13,978 nucleotides of DNA from Desulfobacteraceae bacterium 4572_89 (GTDB lineage: Bacteria; Desulfobacterota; Desulfobacteria; Desulfobacterales; Desulfobacteraceae): contig NBML01000080.1 of the NCBI GenBank assembly GCA_002085465.1, positions 1-13,978 of the forward strand, given 5' to 3'. The notes beneath the pieces are model-generated. The model saw nothing but the letters and a program-made list of their open reading frames with translations, was not told where the DNA came from and did no database searches. The stretch's first letter is position 1, and each line of letters begins with the position of its first letter. This document shows, in pieces, positions 1 to 7,511 of this stretch. The position numbers and the translations under genes were made by a program.

Positions 1-522
1 ACCACCGCCCTTGACGTTACCATCCAGGCCCAGATTTTGAGGCTGCTTGCTTCCATACAAAAGGAATTCAACATGGGCATGATCCTCATCACCCATGATC
101 TTGGAGTTGTGGCAAGAATTGCCGATGATGTGGCTGTGATGTATTGCGGACAGGTGGTTGAAACAGGGAATATTACCCAGATTTTTGATCACCCTATTCA
201 TCCCTATACCCGTGGATTAATGGAATGTATCCCTGTTCCCGGCAAAACAAAGCCTGGAGAAAAACTGGGTTCCATACCCGGGATTGTTCCCACTCCCATT
301 GGCGACTTATGGGGGTGTGCCTTCCGAAACCGGTGCAGCCTTGCCACATCAGAGTGTTCAGCCAGAGACCTGGAATTAACCCGGATATCTGACACCCGGT
401 CATTTCGATGTGCAAAACCGCCGGATTACCAGCCTGGAGATATGGATGAAGATTTGTCTGGAAATATAGTTGATGGCATACCTGATAATTCAAAGGCTGT
501 AAAAGGGGAGGAGATGATCTGA
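1..522 (+). CDS. Peptide ABC transporter ATP-binding protein, DppD/OppD type (5' truncated)
   Basis: This is the C-terminal part (173 residues) of an ATPase that powers import of di- or oligopeptides across the inner membrane; the window begins inside the gene. The first codons read [11 protein letters not shown], which is the D-loop just after Walker B, so Walker A, the Q-loop and the signature motif lie upstream of the window. The switch histidine is seen in LITHDLGVV. The tail carries the oligopeptide-transporter C-terminal extension, with HPYTRGLM followed by four cysteines (GCAF, NRCS, SECS, FRCA) like those that bind an iron-sulfur cluster in some DppD/DppF proteins. The stop overlaps the start of the next ATPase (TGATG), as expected for paired Dpp/Opp ATPases. 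Whether the substrate is a dipeptide, an oligopeptide or nickel cannot be settled without the permease and binding-protein genes. Confidence 0.9.
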   Translation, partial: TTALDVTIQAQILRLLASIQKEFNMGMILITHDLGVVARIADDVAVMYCGQVVETGNITQIFDHPIHPYTRGLMECIPVPGKTKPGEKLGSIPGIVPTPIGDLWGCAFRNRCSLATSECSARDLELTRISDTRSFRCAKPPDYQPGDMDEDLSGNIVDGIPDNSKAVKGEEMI

Positions 523-1484
523 TGGCTGAATATGCATTGCAGACTAAAAATATCACTAAAACCTATCAGGTCAGTGCTGGAATATTTATGGGGAAAAAAA
601 ATCTCAAGGCTGTCAACGGTGTCAACCTGTCAATTCCCAAGGGTTCTATCCTAGGGCTTGTGGGAGAATCCGGCTGTGGAAAAACAACCATTGCAAAAAT
701 GATATTGGGTCTTGAAAAAAAAACCAGTGGTGAGCTTTATATTGGCGGGAAAAATATTTCATCCATGGGTAATAAACAGATTGCAAGAATTATCCAGCCG
801 GTTTTTCAGGATCCCTATTCATCCTTGAATCCCAGAAAATCCATATCTAAAATCATTTCCCTGCCCCTGAGAGCACAGGGCCTTACCCAGGGGGCTGCTG
901 ATCTTGAAAAAAAAGTGGATGAAATCATGGAGATCGTAGGGCTGCCCCCCAGGCTTAAACATAATTACCCCAATCAATTGTCCGGGGGGCAGCGCCAGAG
1001 GGTTGCCGTGGCAAGGGCTCTGATCATGCGGCCCGAGGTGGTTCTCTGTGATGAACCCACCTCAGCCCTAGATGTTTCCGTTCAGGCCCAGATCCTTAAC
1101 ATGCTCCTGGATCTAAGGTCGGAATTAAACCTGACCTATCTGTTTATCAGCCATGATTTGGCTGTGGTGGAGCATATTGCAACCCATGTGGCTGTAATGT
1201 ATCTGGGCAGAATTGTGGAAGAAGGCAGGGCAAATGATTTGTTTGAAAATCCCAGCCACCCCTATACCCAGGCACTTCTAGGATCGGTTTTGACACCGGA
1301 ACCTGCCCTTGGCCTGCCAGAGGTTCACCTGGGTATAGAATATCCCAACCCCATTGATCCCCCTTCAGGGTGTACCTTTCACCCAAGATGTGTGAAAGCA
1401 AAGGAAAAATGTTCAAAAATAGTGCCTGAACCCATATTAAGATCCGGTAAATTGGTTGAATGTCATTATCCGGATAATTTTTGA
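522..1484 (+). CDS. Peptide ABC transporter ATP-binding protein, DppF/OppF type
   Basis: This is a complete 320-residue cytoplasmic ATPase, the usual length for DppF/OppF, and the partner of the truncated ATPase upstream. Visible motifs are Walker A GESGCGKT (48-55), Q-loop Q96 in VFQDPYSSLNPR, signature LSGGQRQR (153-160), Walker B VVLCDE (173-178), D-loop SALD (181-184) and switch H211 in ISHDLAVV. The C-terminal extension has HPYTQALL and four cysteines (C284, C290, C297, C314), matching the cluster-binding pattern of this subfamily. The ATG shares its A with the upstream stop, and a GGAGG-like ribosome site lies just ahead inside the previous gene. The pair would energise peptide import and supply substrate to the M20 peptidase that follows by 36 bp. 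Substrate specificity is not visible in the sequence. Confidence 0.92.
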   Translation: MAEYALQTKNITKTYQVSAGIFMGKKNLKAVNGVNLSIPKGSILGLVGESGCGKTTIAKMILGLEKKTSGELYIGGKNISSMGNKQIARIIQPVFQDPYSSLNPRKSISKIISLPLRAQGLTQGAADLEKKVDEIMEIVGLPPRLKHNYPNQLSGGQRQRVAVARALIMRPEVVLCDEPTSALDVSVQAQILNMLLDLRSELNLTYLFISHDLAVVEHIATHVAVMYLGRIVEEGRANDLFENPSHPYTQALLGSVLTPEPALGLPEVHLGIEYPNPIDPPSGCTFHPRCVKAKEKCSKIVPEPILRSGKLVECHYPDNF

Positions 1485-1520
1485 AATTCACAGAATCTTT
1501 AACTTACAGGGAAAAGTACA

Positions 1521-2951
1521 ATGGACAGAAAAAAAGCAATACACAGGGCTGAACATTTTTTTGATACCCATGGATTTTTTGATTTACTGGCCGACTGGGT
1601 GGCCCTGGACACTGGAAGCCGTGAAGATGACAGAAAGCCCCAGATGCTGGCGTATCTTGAAAAAAAAATAAGTCCTTACCTTGAAACCATGGATTTTTGC
1701 TGCCGAATTGTTGAAAATCCTTCTGAACCCTGTGCTCCGGTGTTAATTGCCAGAAGGATTGAAGATGAAGCATTGCCCTCTATACTGATTTACGGCCATG
1801 GGGATACCGTCCCGGCAATGACCCTGGCCTGGGAAAAAGGCCTGTCTCCTTTAAAATTGACAAAGGGGACAGGCAGGGAACAAGACAAATGGTATGGCAG
1901 GGGAACAGCTGACAATAAGGGACAGCATGCCCTTAATTTTGCAGCTCTGGAATGTGTAATAAAGGAAAGGGGGTCCCTGGGTTTCAATGTAATTGCTTTG
2001 ATTGAAACCGGTGAAGAATCAGGATCTCCAGGATTGCATGAAATTTGTGAAAAGGAAAAAAAATCTTTGCAGGCAAATGTGCTCATTGCCTCGGATGGTC
2101 CAAGAATTGACCCGGATGTACCCACGATTTTCGGTGGATCCAGGGCGGTTTTTAATTTTGATTTAACCATTAATTTACGGGAAGGAGGGCACCATTCCGG
2201 AAATTGGGGAGGTCTTCTTGCCAATCCTGGAATTATCCTTTCCCATGCATTGGCCTGTATGGTGGATGCAAAAGGAAAAATCCTTGTAGAGGCACTGCGG
2301 CCTGAAACCATTAAACCTTCTATTAAAAAGGCCATTGATAAACTTGAAATCACTGGAAAAGACGGACCCGAAATAGACCCCCATTGGGGAGAGCCTGGTT
2401 TGACCGGGCCTGAAAAAGTCTATGGCTGGAACACCCTGGAAGTGCTGGCCTTTAAATGCGGTGATCCAGATCAACCAGTGAATGCAATTCCTCCAGAGGC
2501 ATGGGCCAGGTGCCATATTCGCTTTATTGCTGATTTTGATCCCGACACCTTTATTCCGGCAATCAGAAAACATCTGGATACCCATGGGTTCTCCATGGTT
2601 GATATCCTGCCCCTTCCCAACAATTACGGACTTGCCACGCGAATGGATCCTGATAATCCCTGGGTTAAATTAGTTACATCTTCCTTTGAATCCACCCTGG
2701 ATACATTGAACAAACCAGATAAAAAAATCAGCTTTCTGCCTAATCTTGGTGGAACCCTGCCCAATGATGCATTCAGCCATGTCATCGGCATGCCCACCAT
2801 CTGGATCCCCCATTCCTATGGCGGCTGCAACCAGCATGCACCCAATGAACATGTCTCCGGAAAAATCATGAGGGAAGGCCTGCAGCTGATGACCGGCCTG
2901 TTCTGGGATATTGCTGAAAAAGGAATTACTCTTATCAATGAGGAAATATGA
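1521..2951 (+). CDS. M20 family zinc metallopeptidase
   Basis: This is a 476-residue cytoplasmic (no signal peptide) di-zinc hydrolase of the M20 family (ArgE/DapE/CPG2/dipeptidase clan), complete in length. The expected metal ligands are in order: H93 in YGHGDTVP, bridging D131 in GRGTADNKGQ, E166 in ETGEES, D192 in ASDGPR and H444 near the C-terminus in APNEH. The catalytic pair would be D95 and E165. HHSGNWGG (224-231) starts the inserted dimerisation/lid domain typical of the family. The gene follows the peptide-transporter ATPases by 36 bp, so a role in trimming imported peptides is likely, though deacylase or carboxypeptidase activity cannot be excluded. The ATG at 1521 has a weak AGGGA ribosome site about eight bases upstream. 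The stop overlaps the next gene's start (ATGA), suggesting translational coupling. Confidence 0.88.
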   Translation: MDRKKAIHRAEHFFDTHGFFDLLADWVALDTGSREDDRKPQMLAYLEKKISPYLETMDFCCRIVENPSEPCAPVLIARRIEDEALPSILIYGHGDTVPAMTLAWEKGLSPLKLTKGTGREQDKWYGRGTADNKGQHALNFAALECVIKERGSLGFNVIALIETGEESGSPGLHEICEKEKKSLQANVLIASDGPRIDPDVPTIFGGSRAVFNFDLTINLREGGHHSGNWGGLLANPGIILSHALACMVDAKGKILVEALRPETIKPSIKKAIDKLEITGKDGPEIDPHWGEPGLTGPEKVYGWNTLEVLAFKCGDPDQPVNAIPPEAWARCHIRFIADFDPDTFIPAIRKHLDTHGFSMVDILPLPNNYGLATRMDPDNPWVKLVTSSFESTLDTLNKPDKKISFLPNLGGTLPNDAFSHVIGMPTIWIPHSYGGCNQHAPNEHVSGKIMREGLQLMTGLFWDIAEKGITLINEEI

Positions 2952-4249
2952 AAATCATCACCACCCACAAAGGCTCAGATTTTGATGCTCTTGCAAGCCT
3001 TGTGGCAGCCAGGCTTGTTTATCCCGAAGCGAAAGCAGTCCTTCCAGGGTCAATCAATACCAACCTCAAGGGTTTTCTGGCTATCCACAAAGATCTGTTT
3101 GATTTTTATTCTCCAGGTGAAATAGACTATGATGAGGTGGACACCTTGATTGTGGTGGATACCCATACATGGAACCGGCTTGACCGGAGAATGCTTGCCC
3201 TGAAGAAAAAACAGGATTTAAAGATCATTATCTGGGATCACCATATCAAAGGGGATATGGAAACTGATGAAAAAAATATACAAGAGACCGGAGCTGCAAT
3301 CACCATTCTGGTCAAAGAAATTAAAGATCAGCGGAAACTTATTACACCCATCCAGGCCACCCTTTTTCTCATGGGTCTATATGAAGATACTGGGAATCTC
3401 ACCTTCCCATCCACCAGGTCAGATGATGCCCATGCAGCCGGATTTCTACTGGATCGAAAAGCAGATCTGCATATCCTTTCCGGGTTTTTAAAACCAGCTT
3501 ATGGAAAAAAACAAAAAGATATCCTCTTTGAAATGGTCCAGAAAGCGGAGCGATCTTCAGTGGGTGCCTTTACCTTCAGTCTTTGCCATCTGGATATCAG
3601 CGGCCGGGTACAGAATCTGGCCATGGTCCTGGAAATGTACCGGGAAATTGTAAATGTAGATGTTGCATTTGGTATTTTCAGGGATATGGAACAGGATAAA
3701 TGCATGGTCATCGGCCGAAGCAATGTGGAGGAGATCAATATCGGACTGATCATGCGGAGCATGGGTGGGGGGGGGCATCCAGGGGCAGGATCTGCTTTGG
3801 TAAAGAATGCCAACCCTGAAATCCTCAAGGAAATGATACTGGAACTTGTAAAAGGTAACCAGCATTCATCTGTGAAGCTCCACGACATAATGTCCTATCC
3901 CGTGGTCACCGTGGACCAGGATTCCACGGTTGAAGAAGTGGCCATGATTTTACGGAATCTGGGCTGCACTGGAATGCCTGTTGTGGACAAAGACGAAAAT
4001 CTTGTGGGAATAGTTTCCAGGAGAGATTTTAAAAAAATTCGAAAGACAAAACAGATGCAAGCGCCTATCAAGGCTTTCATGAGCAGAAACCTTGTTACCA
4101 TCACCAATGACAAGAGTGCCATTGAGGCTGCCAGACTAATGATCAAGCACGATATAGGCAGGATTCCAGTGATGGAGGATAATAAAGTCATTGGAATCAT
4201 GACACGATCCGATGCAATGTTATATTTTTATGATCTTTTGCCGGATTAA
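2948..4249 (+). CDS. DHH/DHHA1 phosphoesterase with two C-terminal CBS domains
   Basis: This is a 433-residue cytoplasmic protein. Residues 1-150 form a DHH phosphoesterase domain with metal-site motifs THKGSDFD (6-13), VVDTH (69-73), the name-giving WDHH (96-99) and D147 in YEDTGN. Residues about 200-300 form DHHA1, with the GGGGHPGAG substrate loop at 273-281. Two CBS domains follow (about 311-365 and 374-430), a module that usually senses adenosyl nucleotides. This arrangement matches the N-terminal half of large bacterial proteins that continue into a tRNA nucleotidyltransferase/poly(A) polymerase domain; here the protein stops after CBS, only 23 bp before a convergent gene. Likely substrates are small phosphodiesters such as nanoRNA or cyclic dinucleotides, but none can be assigned. 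It overlaps the peptidase gene by four bases, with GAGGAAAT just before the ATG. Codons 274-276 are a run of nine G. Confidence 0.85.
   Translation: MKIITTHKGSDFDALASLVAARLVYPEAKAVLPGSINTNLKGFLAIHKDLFDFYSPGEIDYDEVDTLIVVDTHTWNRLDRRMLALKKKQDLKIIIWDHHIKGDMETDEKNIQETGAAITILVKEIKDQRKLITPIQATLFLMGLYEDTGNLTFPSTRSDDAHAAGFLLDRKADLHILSGFLKPAYGKKQKDILFEMVQKAERSSVGAFTFSLCHLDISGRVQNLAMVLEMYREIVNVDVAFGIFRDMEQDKCMVIGRSNVEEINIGLIMRSMGGGGHPGAGSALVKNANPEILKEMILELVKGNQHSSVKLHDIMSYPVVTVDQDSTVEEVAMILRNLGCTGMPVVDKDENLVGIVSRRDFKKIRKTKQMQAPIKAFMSRNLVTITNDKSAIEAARLMIKHDIGRIPVMEDNKVIGIMTRSDAMLYFYDLLPD
3767..3775 (+). repeat. G9 homopolymer inside the DHHA1 glycine motif
   Basis: Nine consecutive G encode glycines 274-276, directly before the DHHA1 histidine H277. 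Such runs are prone to slippage, so a length change here would truncate the protein before its CBS domains. The same glycines could have been coded with mixed codons. Confidence 0.9.
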
Positions 4250-4271
4250 AACATATTTTAAAAAGTTCGTA

Positions 4272-5921
4272 TTAAAGCTTAAGCAGGGCCTTGGCTTTAA
4301 TGGCCAGTTTTTCCCGGAAAATTTTTGAATTATGGCGGATATCCACTGGGAAAGATTTTTCAATAAAGATGTACTCAATACCAGCAGTCAAAGGATTGGA
4401 TCTGGCAAGGGTCAGGAGTTCTTTAATAAAGGTTTTTTTATTGGCTATCTTTGAACCAGGTTCAATAAAGATCACGGGAATTTGACGGGTTTTGGGACCA
4501 ACGCCAGTAAGGGCGCTCCTGAAAACCTTTTCATGGTTATTGAATATGGCTTCCACTGGAATGGTAAACAAGGTCTCCCTGTCAGTTATTACCCGGTGAT
4601 TTTTTCTGCCGCAAAACCAGATCCTTCCCTTTGAATCCCTCCATCCAAGATCCCCCATGCGATGCCAGATTCCGCCATTTGAATCAAGAATTTTTGATAG
4701 AAGATCTGCTTCCCTGTTATTATAATAATTTTCCGTTACAAGCTCATCTTGTACCGTGATTTCTCCAACCTGGTTTTCCGGAACCAGGGGGGCATTCTGA
4801 ATCTGGGTGATGGGATCATCAGAGATTTCAATGAGTTTAACCTGGGTATTGCCAATGGGCCTGCCAATGCACATTCCAAACCCCTGTTCACTGAGTTTTT
4901 TAGTTTCTGAAAGAATTTCATTGGACTCAATGGAGATGATGGGAACCGCTTCTGTGGCACCATAGGGGGTATGTATCCGGGCTGTATTCGATAGCATGGA
5001 TGAAAATTGTTCTATATTGGCCGGGCTGACTGGAGCACCAGCCGACACCACACGCCTTAGACATGGAAGCTTGATAAGATTTTCTTTTCCATATTTACCA
5101 ACACGGTTAAGCAGGGCAGGGGAGGCAAACATATTGGTCACCCCATGATTTTCAATTGCTTCAATGATTTTAAAGGGGTTCACCATGGCCGGTTTCGTGG
5201 GATCCATGTCCGGGATCACGGCAGTCATTCCCAATGCCGGGTCAAACAGGGCAAACAAGGGAAATGTGGGAAGATCGATTTCATCAGGTCCTATTTGAAA
5301 ATGATCCTGGATCTGCTTTATCTGGGCATCAAAATTTCCATGGGTGTAAACAACCCCCTTGGCAGGGCCTGTTGAACCCGTGGTAAAAAGGATGGCTGCC
5401 ATTTCATCTCCTGTTGTTCGTACCAGGGGATAGGTGCCATTTGTATCGGCCATGAGTTGATTAATGGTATATCCGTTCCAAAACCATTTTCGGCCCACAG
5501 TCACCCAGTGTTTGACGGTTTTAAAAAACTTGGGTTTAAGGGTACGGAGAAGATGAGCTTTTTCAATGCCGATGAACGCCTTGGGCCTGCTCTTTTGAAG
5601 GCATTGGAGCATTCTGTTAATTCCCATACCCGGATCAACCACCACAGGGACAGCTCCTACCTTGAACATGGCAAAAATCGTAATAAAGAACTCCATCCCC
5701 GGGGTTACCATCAAAATGGTCTTGGTTCCCCTTTTAATACCGATACGTTCAAACCCGAAGGCAAGCCTGTCGGATAGCGTATCCAGTTGACTAAAGGTTA
5801 TCTGGCTGTACAGGACCCTTTTATTTTTATCCCGGCCGGCCGGATAAACCACAGCTCTTTTATAGGGGTAAAGTTCAACAGTTTTTTTAAGCGTTTTTGA
5901 AATATTGATAAAATTTGTCAT
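4272..5921 (-). CDS. oleC: OleC-type acyl-AMP-forming enzyme (beta-lactone synthetase)
   Basis: This 549-residue member of the AMP-binding (ANL) superfamily is of the OleC type. In characterised systems OleC uses ATP to cyclise the 2-alkyl-3-hydroxy acid from OleD into a cis beta-lactone. Visible motifs are the ATP loop FTTGSTGPAKG (179-189), YGATEA (320-325), the MGDLGW region (422-427) and GRKNHRV (438-444). The C-terminal motif around the catalytic lysine reads PVDIRHNSKIFREKLA (525-540, K533) in place of the usual PRTxSGK of acyl-CoA ligases; this DxRHNxK form is what I recognise as OleC. It is the last gene of the minus-strand block and overlaps the preceding small membrane-protein gene by four bases (ATGA). 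A generic fatty acyl-CoA ligase is the alternative, but the oleA-oleB context makes OleC much more likely. Confidence 0.87.
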   Translation of the reverse strand: MTNFINISKTLKKTVELYPYKRAVVYPAGRDKNKRVLYSQITFSQLDTLSDRLAFGFERIGIKRGTKTILMVTPGMEFFITIFAMFKVGAVPVVVDPGMGINRMLQCLQKSRPKAFIGIEKAHLLRTLKPKFFKTVKHWVTVGRKWFWNGYTINQLMADTNGTYPLVRTTGDEMAAILFTTGSTGPAKGVVYTHGNFDAQIKQIQDHFQIGPDEIDLPTFPLFALFDPALGMTAVIPDMDPTKPAMVNPFKIIEAIENHGVTNMFASPALLNRVGKYGKENLIKLPCLRRVVSAGAPVSPANIEQFSSMLSNTARIHTPYGATEAVPIISIESNEILSETKKLSEQGFGMCIGRPIGNTQVKLIEISDDPITQIQNAPLVPENQVGEITVQDELVTENYYNNREADLLSKILDSNGGIWHRMGDLGWRDSKGRIWFCGRKNHRVITDRETLFTIPVEAIFNNHEKVFRSALTGVGPKTRQIPVIFIEPGSKIANKKTFIKELLTLARSNPLTAGIEYIFIEKSFPVDIRHNSKIFREKLAIKAKALLKL

Positions 5922-6454
5922 GGAAATTTCTTTTTAATTTTATATAAAATGCCCTGGAAAAAATTATCTGGCGCTTCTGGTTCCCTGGATTTTAATTTTT
6001 TTGTCAAGTCCTGGGCTGTTTTTAATGAATTTTGAGCAGTTTCAGATAGTTCTTTTCTTTTTTCTTCCACTCGGACAAGGCCCTGGGCTTCATTGACCTG
6101 AAAAAGGACATAGGCCTCTTTCACTGGTTTTTCTAACTTGGAAAAATCTTTTATCAGGGTATTTTTTACTTTTTCCCAAACTTTTTTTTCTGCTGCAGTG
6201 ATTTTTAATTGTTCTGGATATTTTTGGGCGATACCCTCAATCCAGGCAAGTTCCTTATCAATGATGGTGATTTCCCGGTTAAAGGTTATAAATGAAGCAT
6301 AGAGATCTGGAAAGTGTTCAAAACTGAACTGAAGCATCTCTTGGGGCAGGTTAACATGGCTGAGTTCAATTTTTGTATAGACAGGGAGTCCCGGTTCTTT
6401 TTCTTTGAAAACCAGAGTGTAAACCAGAAAAGAGGAGATACCAATGACCAGCAA
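5918..6454 (-). CDS. Unrecognised membrane-anchored helical protein between oleB and oleC (start uncertain)
   Basis: I do not recognise this protein. From the only common start codon in frame, a TTG at 6454, it has 178 residues. That codon falls in the middle of a hydrophobic helix: the open frame continues upstream to 6616, reading PKKKK, LFTRKK and a run of leucines before VIGISSFLVYTLVF. The natural product is therefore probably longer, with a lysine-rich cytoplasmic tail, one transmembrane segment and a charged, helix-rich domain outside the membrane. Residues about 65-165 are rich in K, E, A and L and look like coiled coil; the tail GILYKIKKKFP could be an amphipathic helix. The stop overlaps the oleC start (ATGA), so it is part of the operon. 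A role as a membrane scaffold for the Ole enzymes would fit but is only inference. The possible upstream start with frameshifting is described under findings. Confidence 0.7.
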   Translation of the reverse strand: MLVIGISSFLVYTLVFKEKEPGLPVYTKIELSHVNLPQEMLQFSFEHFPDLYASFITFNREITIIDKELAWIEGIAQKYPEQLKITAAEKKVWEKVKNTLIKDFSKLEKPVKEAYVLFQVNEAQGLVRVEEKRKELSETAQNSLKTAQDLTKKLKSREPEAPDNFFQGILYKIKKKFP

Positions 6455-6497
6455 CAGCAGTAAAAGGATAAAAATCTTCTTCCTGGTAAAGAGTTTC

Positions 6498-6506
6498 TTT
6501 TTTTTT
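6498..6506 (-). repeat. A9 run (on the coding strand) upstream of the membrane anchor
   Basis: The coding strand has nine A preceded by CC and followed by GAAAC. It lies between an ATG at 6528 in one frame and the membrane-anchor frame that continues to 5918. A single-base slip (-1 translational, or an added base in RNA or DNA) would join the two. Confidence 0.85.
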
Positions 6507-6566
6507 GGCAGAGAATTTTCTTCAACATCCCCTTCTTTGGAAGATTTTTTGTTTTTTGAGTTTTTT

Positions 6567-7511
6567 TCAGGAAGCGGGGGTGTTTGGGCAGCAGTGGCTT
6601 TGTTTTTTAATGAGTTTCAGGGTTTCTTCGGGTTTGTCTTCGAAAAGATAATGGCCTGCATCATGGAAAACCCGGCAGTCCGCCCTGGGAAATCGTCTCT
6701 TGAATTCATTGAGAAACGTCAGATCAAAGACAAAATCCCTGGCCCCCCAGAGAAATAAAAGTTTAGTTTCATCCAGCTTGCCCAGGTGTTTGTCAACATG
6801 ATTCACCAGGCTATAACTTTTGTCTTTTTCAGTTATGGGTATATCCTGGACAAATTTTAAGGTGGCAACCCTGTTTTTCAAGGAATCATAGGGAGCAATA
6901 AGTCCTTTTTTGACCTGGGAAGAGAGTTTTGACCCGGAGCCAAGATACAGTGCTCCCCTGGAAAAGGCATTCAACCCCAGTACAGCTGGTACGCCAAACC
7001 ATTTAAAATATTTGATCAACCATAAAAGCATTGGAAATTGTTTTTCCTCTGGAAGTAAAAAACCAGAGGTATTGGTGATGATGATTTTGTCAATTTTTTC
7101 CAGGTTTTCCTGTTTTTTCAAGGCCCAGCAAAGTCCAATCATGCCGCCCCAGTCATGGACAATCAGGGATATTTTTTCTTTCAAATCAAGGTGACTGATA
7201 AGGGTGTCAAGATCCTTTACCCGGGAAGCAAGGCAATAATCATAGCTCCCGTCCCCTGGTTTGTCTGATAGTCCGCATCCAATATGATCCGGCACAATGG
7301 TACGAAATTTCTTTGACAAAGGGGTTATCAAGTGCCGGAAATAAAATGACCAGGTGGGGTTGCCATGCAGCATTAGTACAGGGGAACCAATGCCCTGGTC
7401 CACATAATGAAGATCATGGCCGTTGATGTTTAAAAAATTTGATTTAAAGGGGTAGAGATCTTCAAATCCCTTAAAAGAAAATTGTTTTTGATTGATTATT
7501 CTTTTTACCAT
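6567..7511 (-). CDS. oleB: OleB-type alpha/beta hydrolase (beta-lactone decarboxylase)
   Basis: This 314-residue soluble alpha/beta hydrolase is of the haloalkane-dehalogenase-like type to which OleB belongs. In known ole pathways OleB decarboxylates the beta-lactone made by OleC to a cis-olefin. Visible motifs are HGNPTWSF (49-56, oxyanion region), the nucleophile elbow VHDWGG with D120, the probable acid D259 in WGARDFVF, and H287 in DAGHYLFED. An aspartate instead of serine as nucleophile fits both OleB and dehalogenases; its position directly after oleA decides for OleB. I chose the ATG at 7511 (protein MVKRIINQ), which overlaps the oleA stop as ATGGTAA, over an in-frame TTG 21 bp upstream that lies deeper in oleA. 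The gene is separate from oleC, unlike the oleBC fusions of actinobacteria. The C-terminus (KKQSHCCPNTPAS) overlaps the open frame of the next gene. Confidence 0.86.
   Translation of the reverse strand: MVKRIINQKQFSFKGFEDLYPFKSNFLNINGHDLHYVDQGIGSPVLMLHGNPTWSFYFRHLITPLSKKFRTIVPDHIGCGLSDKPGDGSYDYCLASRVKDLDTLISHLDLKEKISLIVHDWGGMIGLCWALKKQENLEKIDKIIITNTSGFLLPEEKQFPMLLWLIKYFKWFGVPAVLGLNAFSRGALYLGSGSKLSSQVKKGLIAPYDSLKNRVATLKFVQDIPITEKDKSYSLVNHVDKHLGKLDETKLLFLWGARDFVFDLTFLNEFKRRFPRADCRVFHDAGHYLFEDKPEETLKLIKKQSHCCPNTPAS

Noticed and set aside
1790..2353. 187-residue open frame on the minus strand inside the M20 peptidase gene
   Set aside because: The plus strand carries all zinc ligands of the peptidase in order; the antisense product resembles no family.
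4250..4271. Bidirectional terminator between the convergent blocks
   Set aside because: The 22 bp are AT-rich with only a TTTTAAAA palindrome; no GC stem with a T run was found.
6286..6528. 80-residue minus-strand frame starting at ATG 6528 as a separate gene
   Set aside because: Past the A9 run it becomes a cysteine- and serine-rich shadow of the conserved transmembrane helix. Only its first ten or so residues are of interest, as a possible frameshifted start.
6567..7511. OleB as a true haloalkane dehalogenase
   Set aside because: The HGNPTWS and HDWGG motifs are shared by both, but the tight overlap with oleA and nearby oleC makes the OleB role far more likely.
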